Origin: Janthinobacterium rivuli
Lineage (GTDB): Bacteria; Pseudomonadota; Gammaproteobacteria; Burkholderiales; Burkholderiaceae_D
DNA length: 64,000 nt
Direction of reading: 5' to 3'
NCBI RefSeq assembly: GCF_029690045.1
Contig: NZ_CP121464.1
Location: 3,906,001 to 3,970,000, forward strand
The notes beneath the pieces were generated by a model that was given only the letters and a program-made list of their open reading frames with translations, was not told the origin of the DNA and made no database searches. The position numbers and the translations under genes are program-made. Of this stretch, positions 56,505 to 64,000 are shown one piece after another (position 1 is the first letter of the stretch; each line of letters opens with the position of its first letter).

Positions 56505-56685
56505 GACAACGGCTCAGGGCAAGGCGCGTCGTCCGAAGACAGTACGAATGTACATATGCGTTGAAACGCCTGACAAAACCGTAGCGAGCGGCAACGAGTT
56601 GTGGCCGAGACGCGGAGCTGTGCTTTAGCACAGTGAGCATCGGAGGCCGCAAATCGCGACGCGCAGTAGGTTTTGACAGGTGTTT
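56505..56685. repeat. palindromic intergenic repeat inside the Ter cluster
   Basis: Between terD and the TerA-like gene lies a structured block. ACGCCTGACAAAACC (56566-56580) and GGTTTTGACAGGTGT (56669-56683) are inverted copies with one mismatch each side of a smaller hairpin (GCTGTGC/GCACAGT). The left part carries CAGGGCAAGGCG and CCGAAGACAGTACG, also seen at 23146-23205. It has the look of a non-autonomous mobile repeat. It may also separate transcription of terD from the two downstream genes. Confidence 0.6.
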
Positions 56686-57261
56686 TTATGCGTTGATACC
56701 AAAAGAGCGGGCCAGAGGGCCCAGGCCGCCTTTGAAACCCTGGCCGATGGCCTTGAATTTCCATTCGCTGCCGGCACGGTAGATTTCACCGAAGATCATG
56801 GCCGCTTCCGTCGAGCCGTCTTCCGACAGGTCGTAACGGGCGATTTCCGCGCCGTTGTCGCCGTTCAGGCAGCGGATATAGGCCTTGCCGACCATGCCGA
56901 AGTTCTGCTTGCGGTTTTCCGCGTCGTGGATGGTGACGGCCACGGCGATCTTGTCGATATCGGCCGGCACGTTGGCCAGGTCGACGGCAACTTTCTCGTC
57001 GTCGCCATCGCCGCCGCCTGTGGTGTTGTCGCCCGCGTGCACGATAGAGCCGTCAGCCGACTTCAGGTTGTTATAAAAAATGAAATCGGCATCGGAACGG
57101 GCCTTGCCATCCGTTTTCAGCAGGAAGGCGCTGCCGTCCAGGTCGAATGCGGCGCCATCGGTGGCGCGCGGGTCCCAGCCCAGGCCAATCACGATTTTCT
57201 TCAAGCCAGGAGCTTCCTTGCTCAGGTTGACATTGCCGCCTTTTTGCAAACTGATCGCCAT
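56686..57261 (-). CDS. terD: TerD-family tellurium-resistance protein
   Basis: 191 residues, single-domain TerD/TerE type, with AGAGGA before the ATG. The calcium-binding pattern is complete: [23 protein letters not shown], then [21 protein letters not shown] and the closing [17 protein letters not shown]. TerD proteins bind calcium and are part of stress systems that also give tellurite and phage resistance phenotypes. No terB, terC or terZ gene is nearby, so the local system is reduced to three genes. Confidence 0.93.
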   Translation of the reverse strand: MAISLQKGGNVNLSKEAPGLKKIVIGLGWDPRATDGAAFDLDGSAFLLKTDGKARSDADFIFYNNLKSADGSIVHAGDNTTGGGDGDDEKVAVDLANVPADIDKIAVAVTIHDAENRKQNFGMVGKAYIRCLNGDNGAEIARYDLSEDGSTEAAMIFGEIYRAGSEWKFKAIGQGFKGGLGPLARSFGINA

Positions 57262-57431
57262 GGTGTTTCCTCTTTATTTAATTAATGGGTTGCATTCGGT
57301 GTTTCAGGTCACGTCGCCGGCACTCCGGCTTGATGAGCCATGAGCCTACCATAAAGTGACGGCTTGCCAGCCGCGCACTATTGAAAATAATGCCATGAGG
57401 AAAATACCGAGCCGCTGCCTCGAGGTGAAAA

Positions 57432-58274
57432 ATGGCGGATAATGCCACTCGACAAAAAATTTCACCCTCCTTGAACCCAGGCTTGTCCTTGAACAATACC
57501 AAGTTGAACAATACCAAGACACGGCTCGACTGCATTCCTGGCACCCTGTGCGACGCGCGCCTGTGGTCGCGCCTGGCGCCTGCCCTGGGCGACGCCTTCG
57601 ATCTGCGGCACGTGCCCCTGCACCAGGCGCGCACGCGCCCCCAGATGCAGCAGATGATCGCCAACCACAGCGCCCAACACGCCCATCTGGTGGGCTTTTC
57701 GCTGGGCGCCTACCTGGCGCTCGAACACGCGCTGGCGCACCCGCGGCGCGTGAAATCCCTTACTTTGATCGCCAATTCGGCCCAAGGTTTGCTGCCGGCG
57801 GAAGTCAACGCGCGCCAGCGTATCGTCGCCATGCTCGAGCGCAATGCCTATACGGGCATCACGCGCCAGCGCCTGCGCGAACTGCTGCACCCGTCACACC
57901 TGGACGATGCCGCCATCACGGGCCTGATCCAGCAGATGGGGCTGGACCTGGGCAAGGACGTGCTGCTGGCGCAATTCATCACCACCATAGCCCGCCCCGA
58001 CTTGATGGCGCGCTTGCCGGAACTCGATTTCCCCGTGCTGATCGTGGGCGCCGAAGACGACAAGCTCGTCCGTCCCGACGATCTGCGCGCCATGGCGGAG
58101 CGCCTGCCGCAAGCCACATTGCACATCCTGAAAGACGATACCGGCCACATGATTCCCTTGGAAGCACCGGGGCAACTGGCCGACGCCATGCGTGCGCATC
58201 TGGAGGCCGCCGGCAATTTCAACGATAATGACGGGCATCGGGCTACGCCCCCACCTTTTTCACAGAACCAATGA
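57432..58274 (+). CDS. alpha/beta-hydrolase coupled to folA
   Basis: 280 residues. The start at 57432 follows GAGG by six bases. The first ~30 residues are variable and include the tandem LNNTKLNNTK. The hydrolase core begins at LDCIPGTLCDARLWSRL. Ser is in VGFSLGAYLALEHAL, the acid in LIVGAEDDKLVRPDDL, and His in DTGHMIPLEAPGQL. Its stop overlaps the folA start by ATGA, so DHFR is read from this transcript. Substrate unknown. The N-terminus may have been lengthened by the 15-base duplication. Confidence 0.85.
   Translation: MADNATRQKISPSLNPGLSLNNTKLNNTKTRLDCIPGTLCDARLWSRLAPALGDAFDLRHVPLHQARTRPQMQQMIANHSAQHAHLVGFSLGAYLALEHALAHPRRVKSLTLIANSAQGLLPAEVNARQRIVAMLERNAYTGITRQRLRELLHPSHLDDAAITGLIQQMGLDLGKDVLLAQFITTIARPDLMARLPELDFPVLIVGAEDDKLVRPDDLRAMAERLPQATLHILKDDTGHMIPLEAPGQLADAMRAHLEAAGNFNDNDGHRATPPPFSQNQ
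57489..57518 (+). repeat. tandem 15-base duplication inside the hydrolase gene
   Basis: TTGAACAATACCAAG occurs twice without a gap (57489-57503 and 57504-57518), adding five codons in frame (LNNTK) before the hydrolase core. It is a likely slippage product. Confidence 0.9.
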
Positions 58275-58756
58275 GCCATTTGACCATCATCGTCGCCACC
58301 GACCAGCAAGGCGGCATCGGCATCGACAACACCCTGCCGTGGAAATTGCCGGAAGACCTCGCGCATTTCAAGCGTCTGACGACGGGCCACCCCATCCTCA
58401 TGGGCCGCAAGACCTTCGATTCCATCGGCCGCCCACTGCCGAACCGCCGCAACATCGTCATTACGCGCAATCCGGACTGGCGCCACGAGGGCGTGGAAGC
58501 GGTGTCGTCGGTGGAAGCGGCCATCGCCCTGCTGGACGGCGACCAAGGCTATGTCATCGGCGGCGCGGAGATCTACAAGCAGGCATTGCCCCTGACACAG
58601 CGTTTGATCATCACGGAAATCGGCCAGACCTTTGACTGCGACGCCTTTTTCCCTGCCGTGGACCATGCCGTGTGGCAAGAAACCTCGTACGAGGCGCACG
58701 TGTCGGAGAAATCCGGCCTGCCTTACGCCTTTGTCACGCTGGAACGCAAAGCCTGA
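58271..58756 (+). CDS. folA: dihydrofolate reductase
   Basis: 161 residues, normal length. The DHFR motifs are intact: HLTIIVATDQQGGIGIDNTLPWKLPEDLAHFKRLTTGHPILMGRKTFDSIGRPLPNRRNIVITR at the start (Asp in EDLAHFK contacts folate), and VIGGAEIYKQALPL for NADPH. It regenerates tetrahydrofolate, so it complements thyA at 49377, although the two are 8 kb apart here. The start is coupled to the upstream hydrolase gene. Confidence 0.97.
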   Translation: MSHLTIIVATDQQGGIGIDNTLPWKLPEDLAHFKRLTTGHPILMGRKTFDSIGRPLPNRRNIVITRNPDWRHEGVEAVSSVEAAIALLDGDQGYVIGGAEIYKQALPLTQRLIITEIGQTFDCDAFFPAVDHAVWQETSYEAHVSEKSGLPYAFVTLERKA

Positions 58757-58947
58757 TAAGGTTGAAAGTGATTAGCAGAATGTTGCTGTAATACCCCTGT
58801 CACACCCATGCGTCACGCTAGCGCAAGCTTGTGACGCTGCAGGGTGATATTTTTTTCCCGCAGAGGCCGCATTTCTGCGAGAATCCCGTTCTTATTTTTT
58901 TTCTGCGGCTGCCCGGTTGCGTTACCGCCTGGCTGTCGCGCCCTAGT

Positions 58948-58985
58948 CCGCCCCTCCACATAAGTCAGGGGCGGCTTGCTTTTTT
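58948..58985 (+). terminator. terminator-like hairpin in the decarboxylase leader
   Basis: CCGCCCCT (58948-58955) and AGGGGCGG (58967-58974) form an 8-base stem followed by CTTGCTTTTTT. This lies immediately before the ribosome binding site (GGAG) of the decarboxylase. It may end upstream transcription or act as an attenuator for the gene. Confidence 0.6.
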
Positions 58986-58995
58986 GGAGACATGC

Positions 58996-61260
58996 ATGAA
59001 ATTTCGTTTCCCTATCGTCATCATTGACGAGGATTTCCGTTCTGAAAATACGTCCGGCCTGGGCATTCGCGCCCTTGCCGCCGCAATGGAAAAAGAAGGC
59101 ATGGAAGTGCTGGGCGTGACCAGCTACGGCGATTTGTCGCAATTTGCCCAGCAACAATCGCGCGCGTCAGCCTTCGTGCTGTCGATCGACGATGAAGAAT
59201 TCGGCGGCGGTTCCATCGAGGAAACCGACCACGCCTTGAAGTCGCTGCGCGCCTTTGTCGAGGAAATCCGCTACAAGAACGCCGACATCCCTATTTATCT
59301 GTACGGCGAAACGCGCACCTCGCGCCATATTCCGAACGATATCCTGCGCGAACTGCATGGCTTCATCCACATGTTCGAAGATACGCCGGAATTCGTCGCG
59401 CGCCACATCATCCGCGAAGCGAAATCGTATCTGGACGGCCTGTCGCCGCCATTTTTCCGCGCGCTGGTGCACTACGCCAACGACGGTTCCTACTCGTGGC
59501 ATTGCCCTGGCCACTCGGGCGGCGTGGCCTTCCTGAAGTCGCCGATCGGCCAGATGTTCCACCAGTTCTTCGGGGAAAACATGCTGCGCGCCGACGTCTG
59601 CAACGCCGTCGAGGAACTGGGCCAGCTGCTCGACCATACGGGTCCGGTCGCCGCGTCCGAGCGCAATGCGGCGCGCATTTTCAATGCCGATCATTGCTAT
59701 TTCGTTACCAACGGCACCTCGACCTCGAACAAGATGGTGTGGCACTCGACCGTGGCGCCAGGCGACATCGTCGTCGTCGACCGCAATTGCCACAAGTCGA
59801 TCTTGCATTCGATCATCATGTGCGGCGCCATTCCCGTGTTCCTGATGCCGACGCGCAATCACCTGGGCATCATCGGCCCCATTCCGCTGCATGAATTCAC
59901 GCCGGAAAGCATTGCCCGCAAGATCGAGGCAAATCCGTTCGCGCGCGAAGCGAAGAACAAGAAGCCGCGCATCCTGACCATCACGCAATCGACCTACGAT
60001 GGCGTGATCTACAACGTGGAAACCCTGCGCGAGATGTTGGATGGCAAGATCGACACCCTGCACTTCGATGAAGCGTGGCTGCCGCATGCCACCTTCCACG
60101 ATTTCTACAAGAATATGCACGCCATCGGCAAGGACCGTCCGCGCGCCAAGGAATCGATGATTTTCTCGACCCAGTCCACGCACAAATTGCTGGCCGGCCT
60201 GTCGCAGGCCTCGCAAATCCTCGTGCGCGAATCGGACACGGTCAAGCTGGACCAGGACGCCTTCAACGAGGCTTACCTGATGCACACGTCGACGTCGCCG
60301 CAGTACTCCATCATCGCCTCGTGCGACGTGGCCGCGGCCATGATGGAAGCGCCGGGCGGCACGGCCCTGGTGGAAGAATCGATCATGGAGGCGCTCGATT
60401 TCCGCCGTGCCATGAAGAAGATCGACCAGGAATGGGGTCAGGACTGGTGGTTCCAGGTGTGGGGTCCGGCCACCTTCAACGACGAAGGCATGGGCCAGCA
60501 GGAAGACTGGATGATACGCGCCGAGGATGACTGGCACGGCTTCGGCGATCTGGCGCCCGGATTCAACATGCTCGACCCGATCAAGGCGACCATCGTCAAC
60601 CCGGGCCTGTCGCTGGACGGCCAGTTCGGCGAGACGGGCATTCCCGCGTCCATCGTCACCAAATACCTGGCCGAGCACGGCGTCATCATTGAAAAATGCG
60701 GCCTGTACTCGTTCTTCATCATGTTTACCATCGGCATCACCAAGGGCCGCTGGAATACCCTGCTGACTGCCTTGCAGCAGTTCAAGGACGACTACGACAA
60801 GAACCAGCCGATGTGGCGCATCCTGCCGGAATTTGCAGCGGCCAACCCACGCTATGAAAAAATGGGCTTGCGCGACCTGTGCCAGCAGATCCACGATTTC
60901 TACAAGGCCTACGATGTGGCACGTCTGACGACGGAAATGTATCTGTCCGACATGATCCCGGCCATGAAGCCATCGGACGCCTTCGCCAAGATGGCGCACC
61001 GCGAAATCGAGCGCGTGGCCATCGACGAACTGGAAGGCCGCATCACGTCCATCCTGCTGACGCCGTATCCACCGGGCATCCCGCTCTTGATCCCGGGCGA
61101 ACGCTTCAACAAGACCATCGTCGACTACCTGCGCTTCGCGCGCGACTTCAACGAGCGTTTCCCCGGCTTCGAGACGGATGTGCACGGTCTGGTGAAACGC
61201 GAAGTCGATGGCAAACGCGGATATTTTGTTGATTGCGTGAAATTGGACGAGAACGTCTAA
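58996..61260 (+). CDS. PLP-dependent Orn/Lys/Arg decarboxylase (fold type I)
   Basis: About 754 residues from ATG 58996, with GGAG eight bases before. It has the three-part layout of inducible or biosynthetic basic amino-acid decarboxylases: an N-terminal receiver-like wing (IVIIDEDFRSENTSGLGIRAL), a large PLP domain with SGGVAFLKSP, the stacking HCPGHS, DEAWLPHATF and the PLP Lys in STQSTHKLLAGLSQAS, and a C-terminal domain. It yields cadaverine, putrescine or agmatine with CO2 release. Arginine or lysine is the more likely substrate, but specificity cannot be read here. No adjacent antiporter gene is present. Confidence 0.9.
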   Translation: MKFRFPIVIIDEDFRSENTSGLGIRALAAAMEKEGMEVLGVTSYGDLSQFAQQQSRASAFVLSIDDEEFGGGSIEETDHALKSLRAFVEEIRYKNADIPIYLYGETRTSRHIPNDILRELHGFIHMFEDTPEFVARHIIREAKSYLDGLSPPFFRALVHYANDGSYSWHCPGHSGGVAFLKSPIGQMFHQFFGENMLRADVCNAVEELGQLLDHTGPVAASERNAARIFNADHCYFVTNGTSTSNKMVWHSTVAPGDIVVVDRNCHKSILHSIIMCGAIPVFLMPTRNHLGIIGPIPLHEFTPESIARKIEANPFAREAKNKKPRILTITQSTYDGVIYNVETLREMLDGKIDTLHFDEAWLPHATFHDFYKNMHAIGKDRPRAKESMIFSTQSTHKLLAGLSQASQILVRESDTVKLDQDAFNEAYLMHTSTSPQYSIIASCDVAAAMMEAPGGTALVEESIMEALDFRRAMKKIDQEWGQDWWFQVWGPATFNDEGMGQQEDWMIRAEDDWHGFGDLAPGFNMLDPIKATIVNPGLSLDGQFGETGIPASIVTKYLAEHGVIIEKCGLYSFFIMFTIGITKGRWNTLLTALQQFKDDYDKNQPMWRILPEFAAANPRYEKMGLRDLCQQIHDFYKAYDVARLTTEMYLSDMIPAMKPSDAFAKMAHREIERVAIDELEGRITSILLTPYPPGIPLLIPGERFNKTIVDYLRFARDFNERFPGFETDVHGLVKREVDGKRGYFVDCVKLDENV

Positions 61261-61292
61261 AAACATCGACGTTCGTTGAACTTCATTAATAG

Positions 61293-61323
61293 CGCCGCCT
61301 GATGCAAATCAGGCGGCGTTTTT
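61293..61323 (+). terminator. strong intrinsic terminator
   Basis: CGCCGCCTGA (61293-61302) pairs with TCAGGCGGCG (61309-61318) around a six-base loop, followed by TTTTT. It lies 32 bases after the decarboxylase stop. Confidence 0.93.
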
Positions 61324-61417
61324 CATTGCGGGCTACCGCGCACGCTTGCGCCAGATCAAACGGCTGGGGTGTCGGGCTTCTAAGATGGGCCACTCGTGCC
61401 CTCGTGATGGCTGGCAT

Positions 61418-62791
61418 ATGGCGCTCAAGGTCTGGCTGGAAATTATGCAGCAGGCGGCGGCTGGCAGCGGCGCCTTGCTGATGACGGCCTTGAAGCAGGC
61501 TCAGGTAACTGTAGCCCGGCGGCACGATGGCGGCGAGGACGCTGCGGGCATCGTGCTGTTTGCCGAGGCCGATAGCGCGCTGCTGCAAGCGCTGCCGGTG
61601 CTGTGCGGCCATGCGCGCGTGCTGGCCATTGCCGCCTGCGGCCATCCCCCGAGCTGCGCGCAGCAGCGCGCCCTGATGGCCGCGGGCGCCCTCGATGTGC
61701 TGCTGTGGCCTGGCGGCGTCATCGATACGGGCCAGGTGCTGGCGCGCCTGCAGCGCTGGCAAGCCGTGGCGCAGTTGCTGGCGTCCGGCGCCGTGCGCCA
61801 GCAGCTGGTGGGCGACAGCGCGGCCTGGACCGCCTTGCTGCACCAGGTGGTGGAAATGGCCGCCTTCAGCCAGGCACCGATGCTGATCACGGGCGAGACG
61901 GGCACGGGCAAGGATTTACTGGCGCAACTGGTTCACCGTCTCGGCAACTGCAGGGGCGACTTCATCATTCTCGACTGCACCACCCTGTCACCGGAACTGG
62001 CCGGCAGCGAACTGTTCGGCCACGAACGGGGCGCCTTTACGGGCGCGGCGGCGGCGCGCGACGGCGCGTTTGCCCTGGCCGACGGCGGCGTGCTGTTCCT
62101 CGACGAAGTGGGCGAACTGCAACTGCCCCTGCAGGCGCAGCTGCTGCGCGCCATCCAGGAGCGCAAATACAAGCGCGTGGGCGGCAATACCTGGCAACCG
62201 ACGCAATTTCGGCTCGTCTGCGCCACCAACCGCGAACTGGAAGACGAGGTGGCGCGCGGCGCCTTCCGTGCCGACCTGTATTACCGCATCGCCGGCTGGC
62301 GCTGCCAGACGCCACCCCTGCGCGAGCGCCAGGACGACATCCTGCCGCTGGCCCGGCATTTCCTCGCCGAACTGGCGCAACGGCCGCCGCCCGCGCTGGA
62401 CGCCGCCGTGAGGGAATACCTGCTGCTGCGCGACTATCCGGGCAATGTGCGCGAACTGCGCCAGACCGTCACGCGCATCTGGCACCGCCATTGCGGCCCC
62501 GGCCCCATCACCATCGGCGCCCTGCCGCCCGAAGAACGGCTGCTGGCGCCGCCCTGGCCCGACCAGCACTTCGAGGCGGCCGTGCGGCGGGCCCTGGCGC
62601 AGGGCTGCAAGCTGTCGCACATCACGCGCTGCGCCACCGACGTGGCCATCCGCCTCGTGCTGGCCGAGGAAGGCGGCAACAACCAGCGCGCCGCCGCCCG
62701 CCTGGGCGTGAGCGACCGCGCGCTGCAGATACGCCGCAAGGCGGCCAGCTGCGCAGCGCAGCTGGCACCGCCTGATGTTGTGCCGCCATAA
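61418..62791 (+). CDS. sigma54-dependent transcriptional activator (NtrC family)
   Basis: About 457 residues from the ATG at 61418; a frame from 61346 gives an odd extension and I do not favour it. The N-terminal ~135 residues resemble a receiver domain but lack the usual phospho-Asp pocket. The AAA+ domain is complete: Walker A TGETGTGKDLL, GAFTGA-containing GHERGAFTGAAAARDG, Walker B GGVLFLDEVGEL, and the sensor region PGNVRELRQ. A FIS-type helix-turn-helix ends it (NNQRAAARLGVSDRALQIRRK). It should activate RpoN promoters. The signal and targets are unknown, and the neighbouring decarboxylase and acyltransferase show no obvious -24/-12 site. Confidence 0.88.
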   Translation: MALKVWLEIMQQAAAGSGALLMTALKQAQVTVARRHDGGEDAAGIVLFAEADSALLQALPVLCGHARVLAIAACGHPPSCAQQRALMAAGALDVLLWPGGVIDTGQVLARLQRWQAVAQLLASGAVRQQLVGDSAAWTALLHQVVEMAAFSQAPMLITGETGTGKDLLAQLVHRLGNCRGDFIILDCTTLSPELAGSELFGHERGAFTGAAAARDGAFALADGGVLFLDEVGELQLPLQAQLLRAIQERKYKRVGGNTWQPTQFRLVCATNRELEDEVARGAFRADLYYRIAGWRCQTPPLRERQDDILPLARHFLAELAQRPPPALDAAVREYLLLRDYPGNVRELRQTVTRIWHRHCGPGPITIGALPPEERLLAPPWPDQHFEAAVRRALAQGCKLSHITRCATDVAIRLVLAEEGGNNQRAAARLGVSDRALQIRRKAASCAAQLAPPDVVPP

Positions 62792-62824
62792 GACCGGCAA
62801 CAGCCAGACGGCTATAGTCGGCCC

Positions 62825-63997
62825 ATGTCCAGCCCAGCCTGCCATCGCCTGTCCATCTGTTTCGACCTGTCGCGCCCCGGCGCGGCGCCGCAACTGCGCG
62901 CCATGGAAGGCTTGCGCGGCCTGGCCGTGCTGCTGGTGTTTCTCGTCCACTATGTCAGCCTGGAAGCGCCGTGGCGCGGCGATGGCGGCGCCGTCACGCC
63001 GCTGGCGACGGCCCTGCACAGCATGGGTAATGCGGGGGTCGACCTGTTTTTTGTGCTCAGCGGCTATCTGATCTATGGCTCGCTGATGTCCCGCCAACAA
63101 GCGCTGCTGCCCTACCTGCGCCGCCGCGCGCGCCGCATCTATCCCGTCTACAGCTGTGTCTTCGTCCTGTACCTGCTGCTGTCGTGGGCCCTGCCGTCGG
63201 AAAGCAGGATACCGGCGGCATGGCCGCAGGCAGTCGCTTACCTGACCAGCAATTTCCTGTTGCTCAGCGGCTTCACGGCGGCGCCACCGTTCATCAGCGT
63301 GGCCTGGTCGCTCAGCTACGAAATGCTGTATTACCTGCTGATCCCCCTGCTCATCCTGGTCTTCGATTTGCGCCGGCGCAGCCGCAGCTGGCGCGGCGGC
63401 TTCTTCGCCGTGCTGACCTTGCTGGCAGGCGGCCTCTTCGCCATCTTCGGCGGACCCGCCCGTTTGCTGCTGTTTATCGCCGGCATCCTTGTCCATGAAG
63501 CGCTGGCAGCACCCGCCTGGCGCGCGCCGCCACCCGCACTGGCCGCCTGCGCCGTGCCGTGCGCGCTGGGTTGTTTGTTGCTGCCGCTGGCACTGCTGTT
63601 GAAACTGGCATTGCTGGCGTGTGCCTTTTTCCTGCTTTGCCTGTGCTGCTTCCAGGCGCGCGCCAACTGGCTGGCGCGCCTGTTTTGCTGGACGCCCTTG
63701 CGCTGGCTCGGCAATATCAGCTACTCCTACTATCTGATCCACGGCCTGGCGCTGAAAGGCGCCTTCCTGGCGCTGGCGCTGCTCCATCCGCCGCAAGCGC
63801 ATGGCCTGGCCTTCTTTTTGCTGCTGATGCCGCTGATGCTGGCCTTCAGCCTGCCACCGGCAATGACACTATTCCTGCTCGTCGAGCGGCCGTTGTCATT
63901 GTCGCCATCGCAGGCGTCCGTGCCTGCGATGGCGACTGCGCCTGCTGCGGTGTCTAGCCCTGCCTTGCCAGCCGCAGGAAATTCTCCCCCAGGATGA
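62825..63997 (+). CDS. acyltransferase-3 family membrane protein (OafA-like)
   Basis: 390 residues. After a short N-terminal stretch, the family signature begins with LRAMEGLRGLAVLLVFLVHYVSLE (catalytic-type His), then GVDLFFVLSGYLIYG, and RRARRIYPVY. About nine hydrophobic segments run to the end, with LGNISYSYYLIHGLALKG near 300. OafA/YrhL-type enzymes add acetyl or other acyl groups to sugars on surface polysaccharide. The Ala/Pro-rich C-terminus ends at TGA 63995-63997, so the gene is complete in the window. Confidence 0.92.
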   Translation: MSSPACHRLSICFDLSRPGAAPQLRAMEGLRGLAVLLVFLVHYVSLEAPWRGDGGAVTPLATALHSMGNAGVDLFFVLSGYLIYGSLMSRQQALLPYLRRRARRIYPVYSCVFVLYLLLSWALPSESRIPAAWPQAVAYLTSNFLLLSGFTAAPPFISVAWSLSYEMLYYLLIPLLILVFDLRRRSRSWRGGFFAVLTLLAGGLFAIFGGPARLLLFIAGILVHEALAAPAWRAPPPALAACAVPCALGCLLLPLALLLKLALLACAFFLLCLCCFQARANWLARLFCWTPLRWLGNISYSYYLIHGLALKGAFLALALLHPPQAHGLAFFLLLMPLMLAFSLPPAMTLFLLVERPLSLSPSQASVPAMATAPAAVSSPALPAAGNSPPG

Positions 63998-64000
63998 GCG

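Noticed and set aside
59167..61266. A 699-codon minus-strand frame opposite the decarboxylase.
   Set aside because: Antisense shadow rich in His, Arg and Gln from reversed codons, without motifs. The decarboxylase on the plus strand is certain.

Overview
The window is GC-rich DNA from a Gram-negative bacterium. Housekeeping genes and their order (methyltransferase-rnhA-dnaQ-tRNA-Val opposite gloB, plus aceB/LysR, upp, aroC, metY, thyA, folA), together with TonB, FadL, Ter and c-di-GMP genes, suggest a betaproteobacterium. My best guess is Oxalobacteraceae (Janthinobacterium/Massilia-like). This is inferred from protein flavour, not from a search.

Bases 1 to about 8,500 are the decayed right end of a prophage or island abutting tRNA-Val(CAC). 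A minus-strand phage module survives in pieces: a DndC-like PAPS-reductase gene without its N-terminus, a YbcO/DUF1364 nuclease, a helicase fragment, a DUF1064-type nuclease, a zinc-finger gene split by an IS5-family element, small phage genes and a tRNA-Gly(UCC). Two AT-rich plus-strand membrane-protein genes (1985-2929, 6282-6947) look like moron cargo. Only the catalytic C-terminus of the integrase remains, joined head to head with the truncated PAPS-reductase gene, so a deletion removed both 5' ends. The left boundary lies outside the window.

From 8,543 to 26,800 is core chromosome: tRNA-Val, dnaQ, rnhA, a methyltransferase, gloB, malate synthase with a divergent LysR gene, a cold-shock gene, an HPt protein with upp, an acyl-CoA dehydrogenase, a GGDEF/EAL-HDOD operon, aroC, a response-regulator EAL protein, a CBS protein and a 2-oxoglutarate oxygenase. 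GTAG-type REP palindromes lie in three intergenic gaps of the window.

From 27,000 to 44,800 are metY with a hydrolase, a three-gene immunity-like cluster without a toxin (29256-33040), a BrkB/YihY membrane protein, and a tight run of overlapping genes (wrbA-like, DUF2069, FAD oxidoreductase, DUF4124, FtsX-type permease, lipocalin/AttH-like). An ABC exporter, a LysE exporter and an aldolase follow.

From 44,800 to 64,000 are fadL, a membrane GGDEF/EAL protein, thyA coupled to a SUKH-like gene, a TonB receptor with a Gly/Pro tail, a Ter stress cluster (TerD, TerD-TerA-like and TerD-vWA) containing a palindromic repeat, a hydrolase with folA, a PLP amino-acid decarboxylase behind a terminator-like leader hairpin, a sigma54 activator and an acyltransferase. 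The best candidates for something little described are the Ter cluster with its paired TerD fusions and the toxin-less immunity-like cluster.
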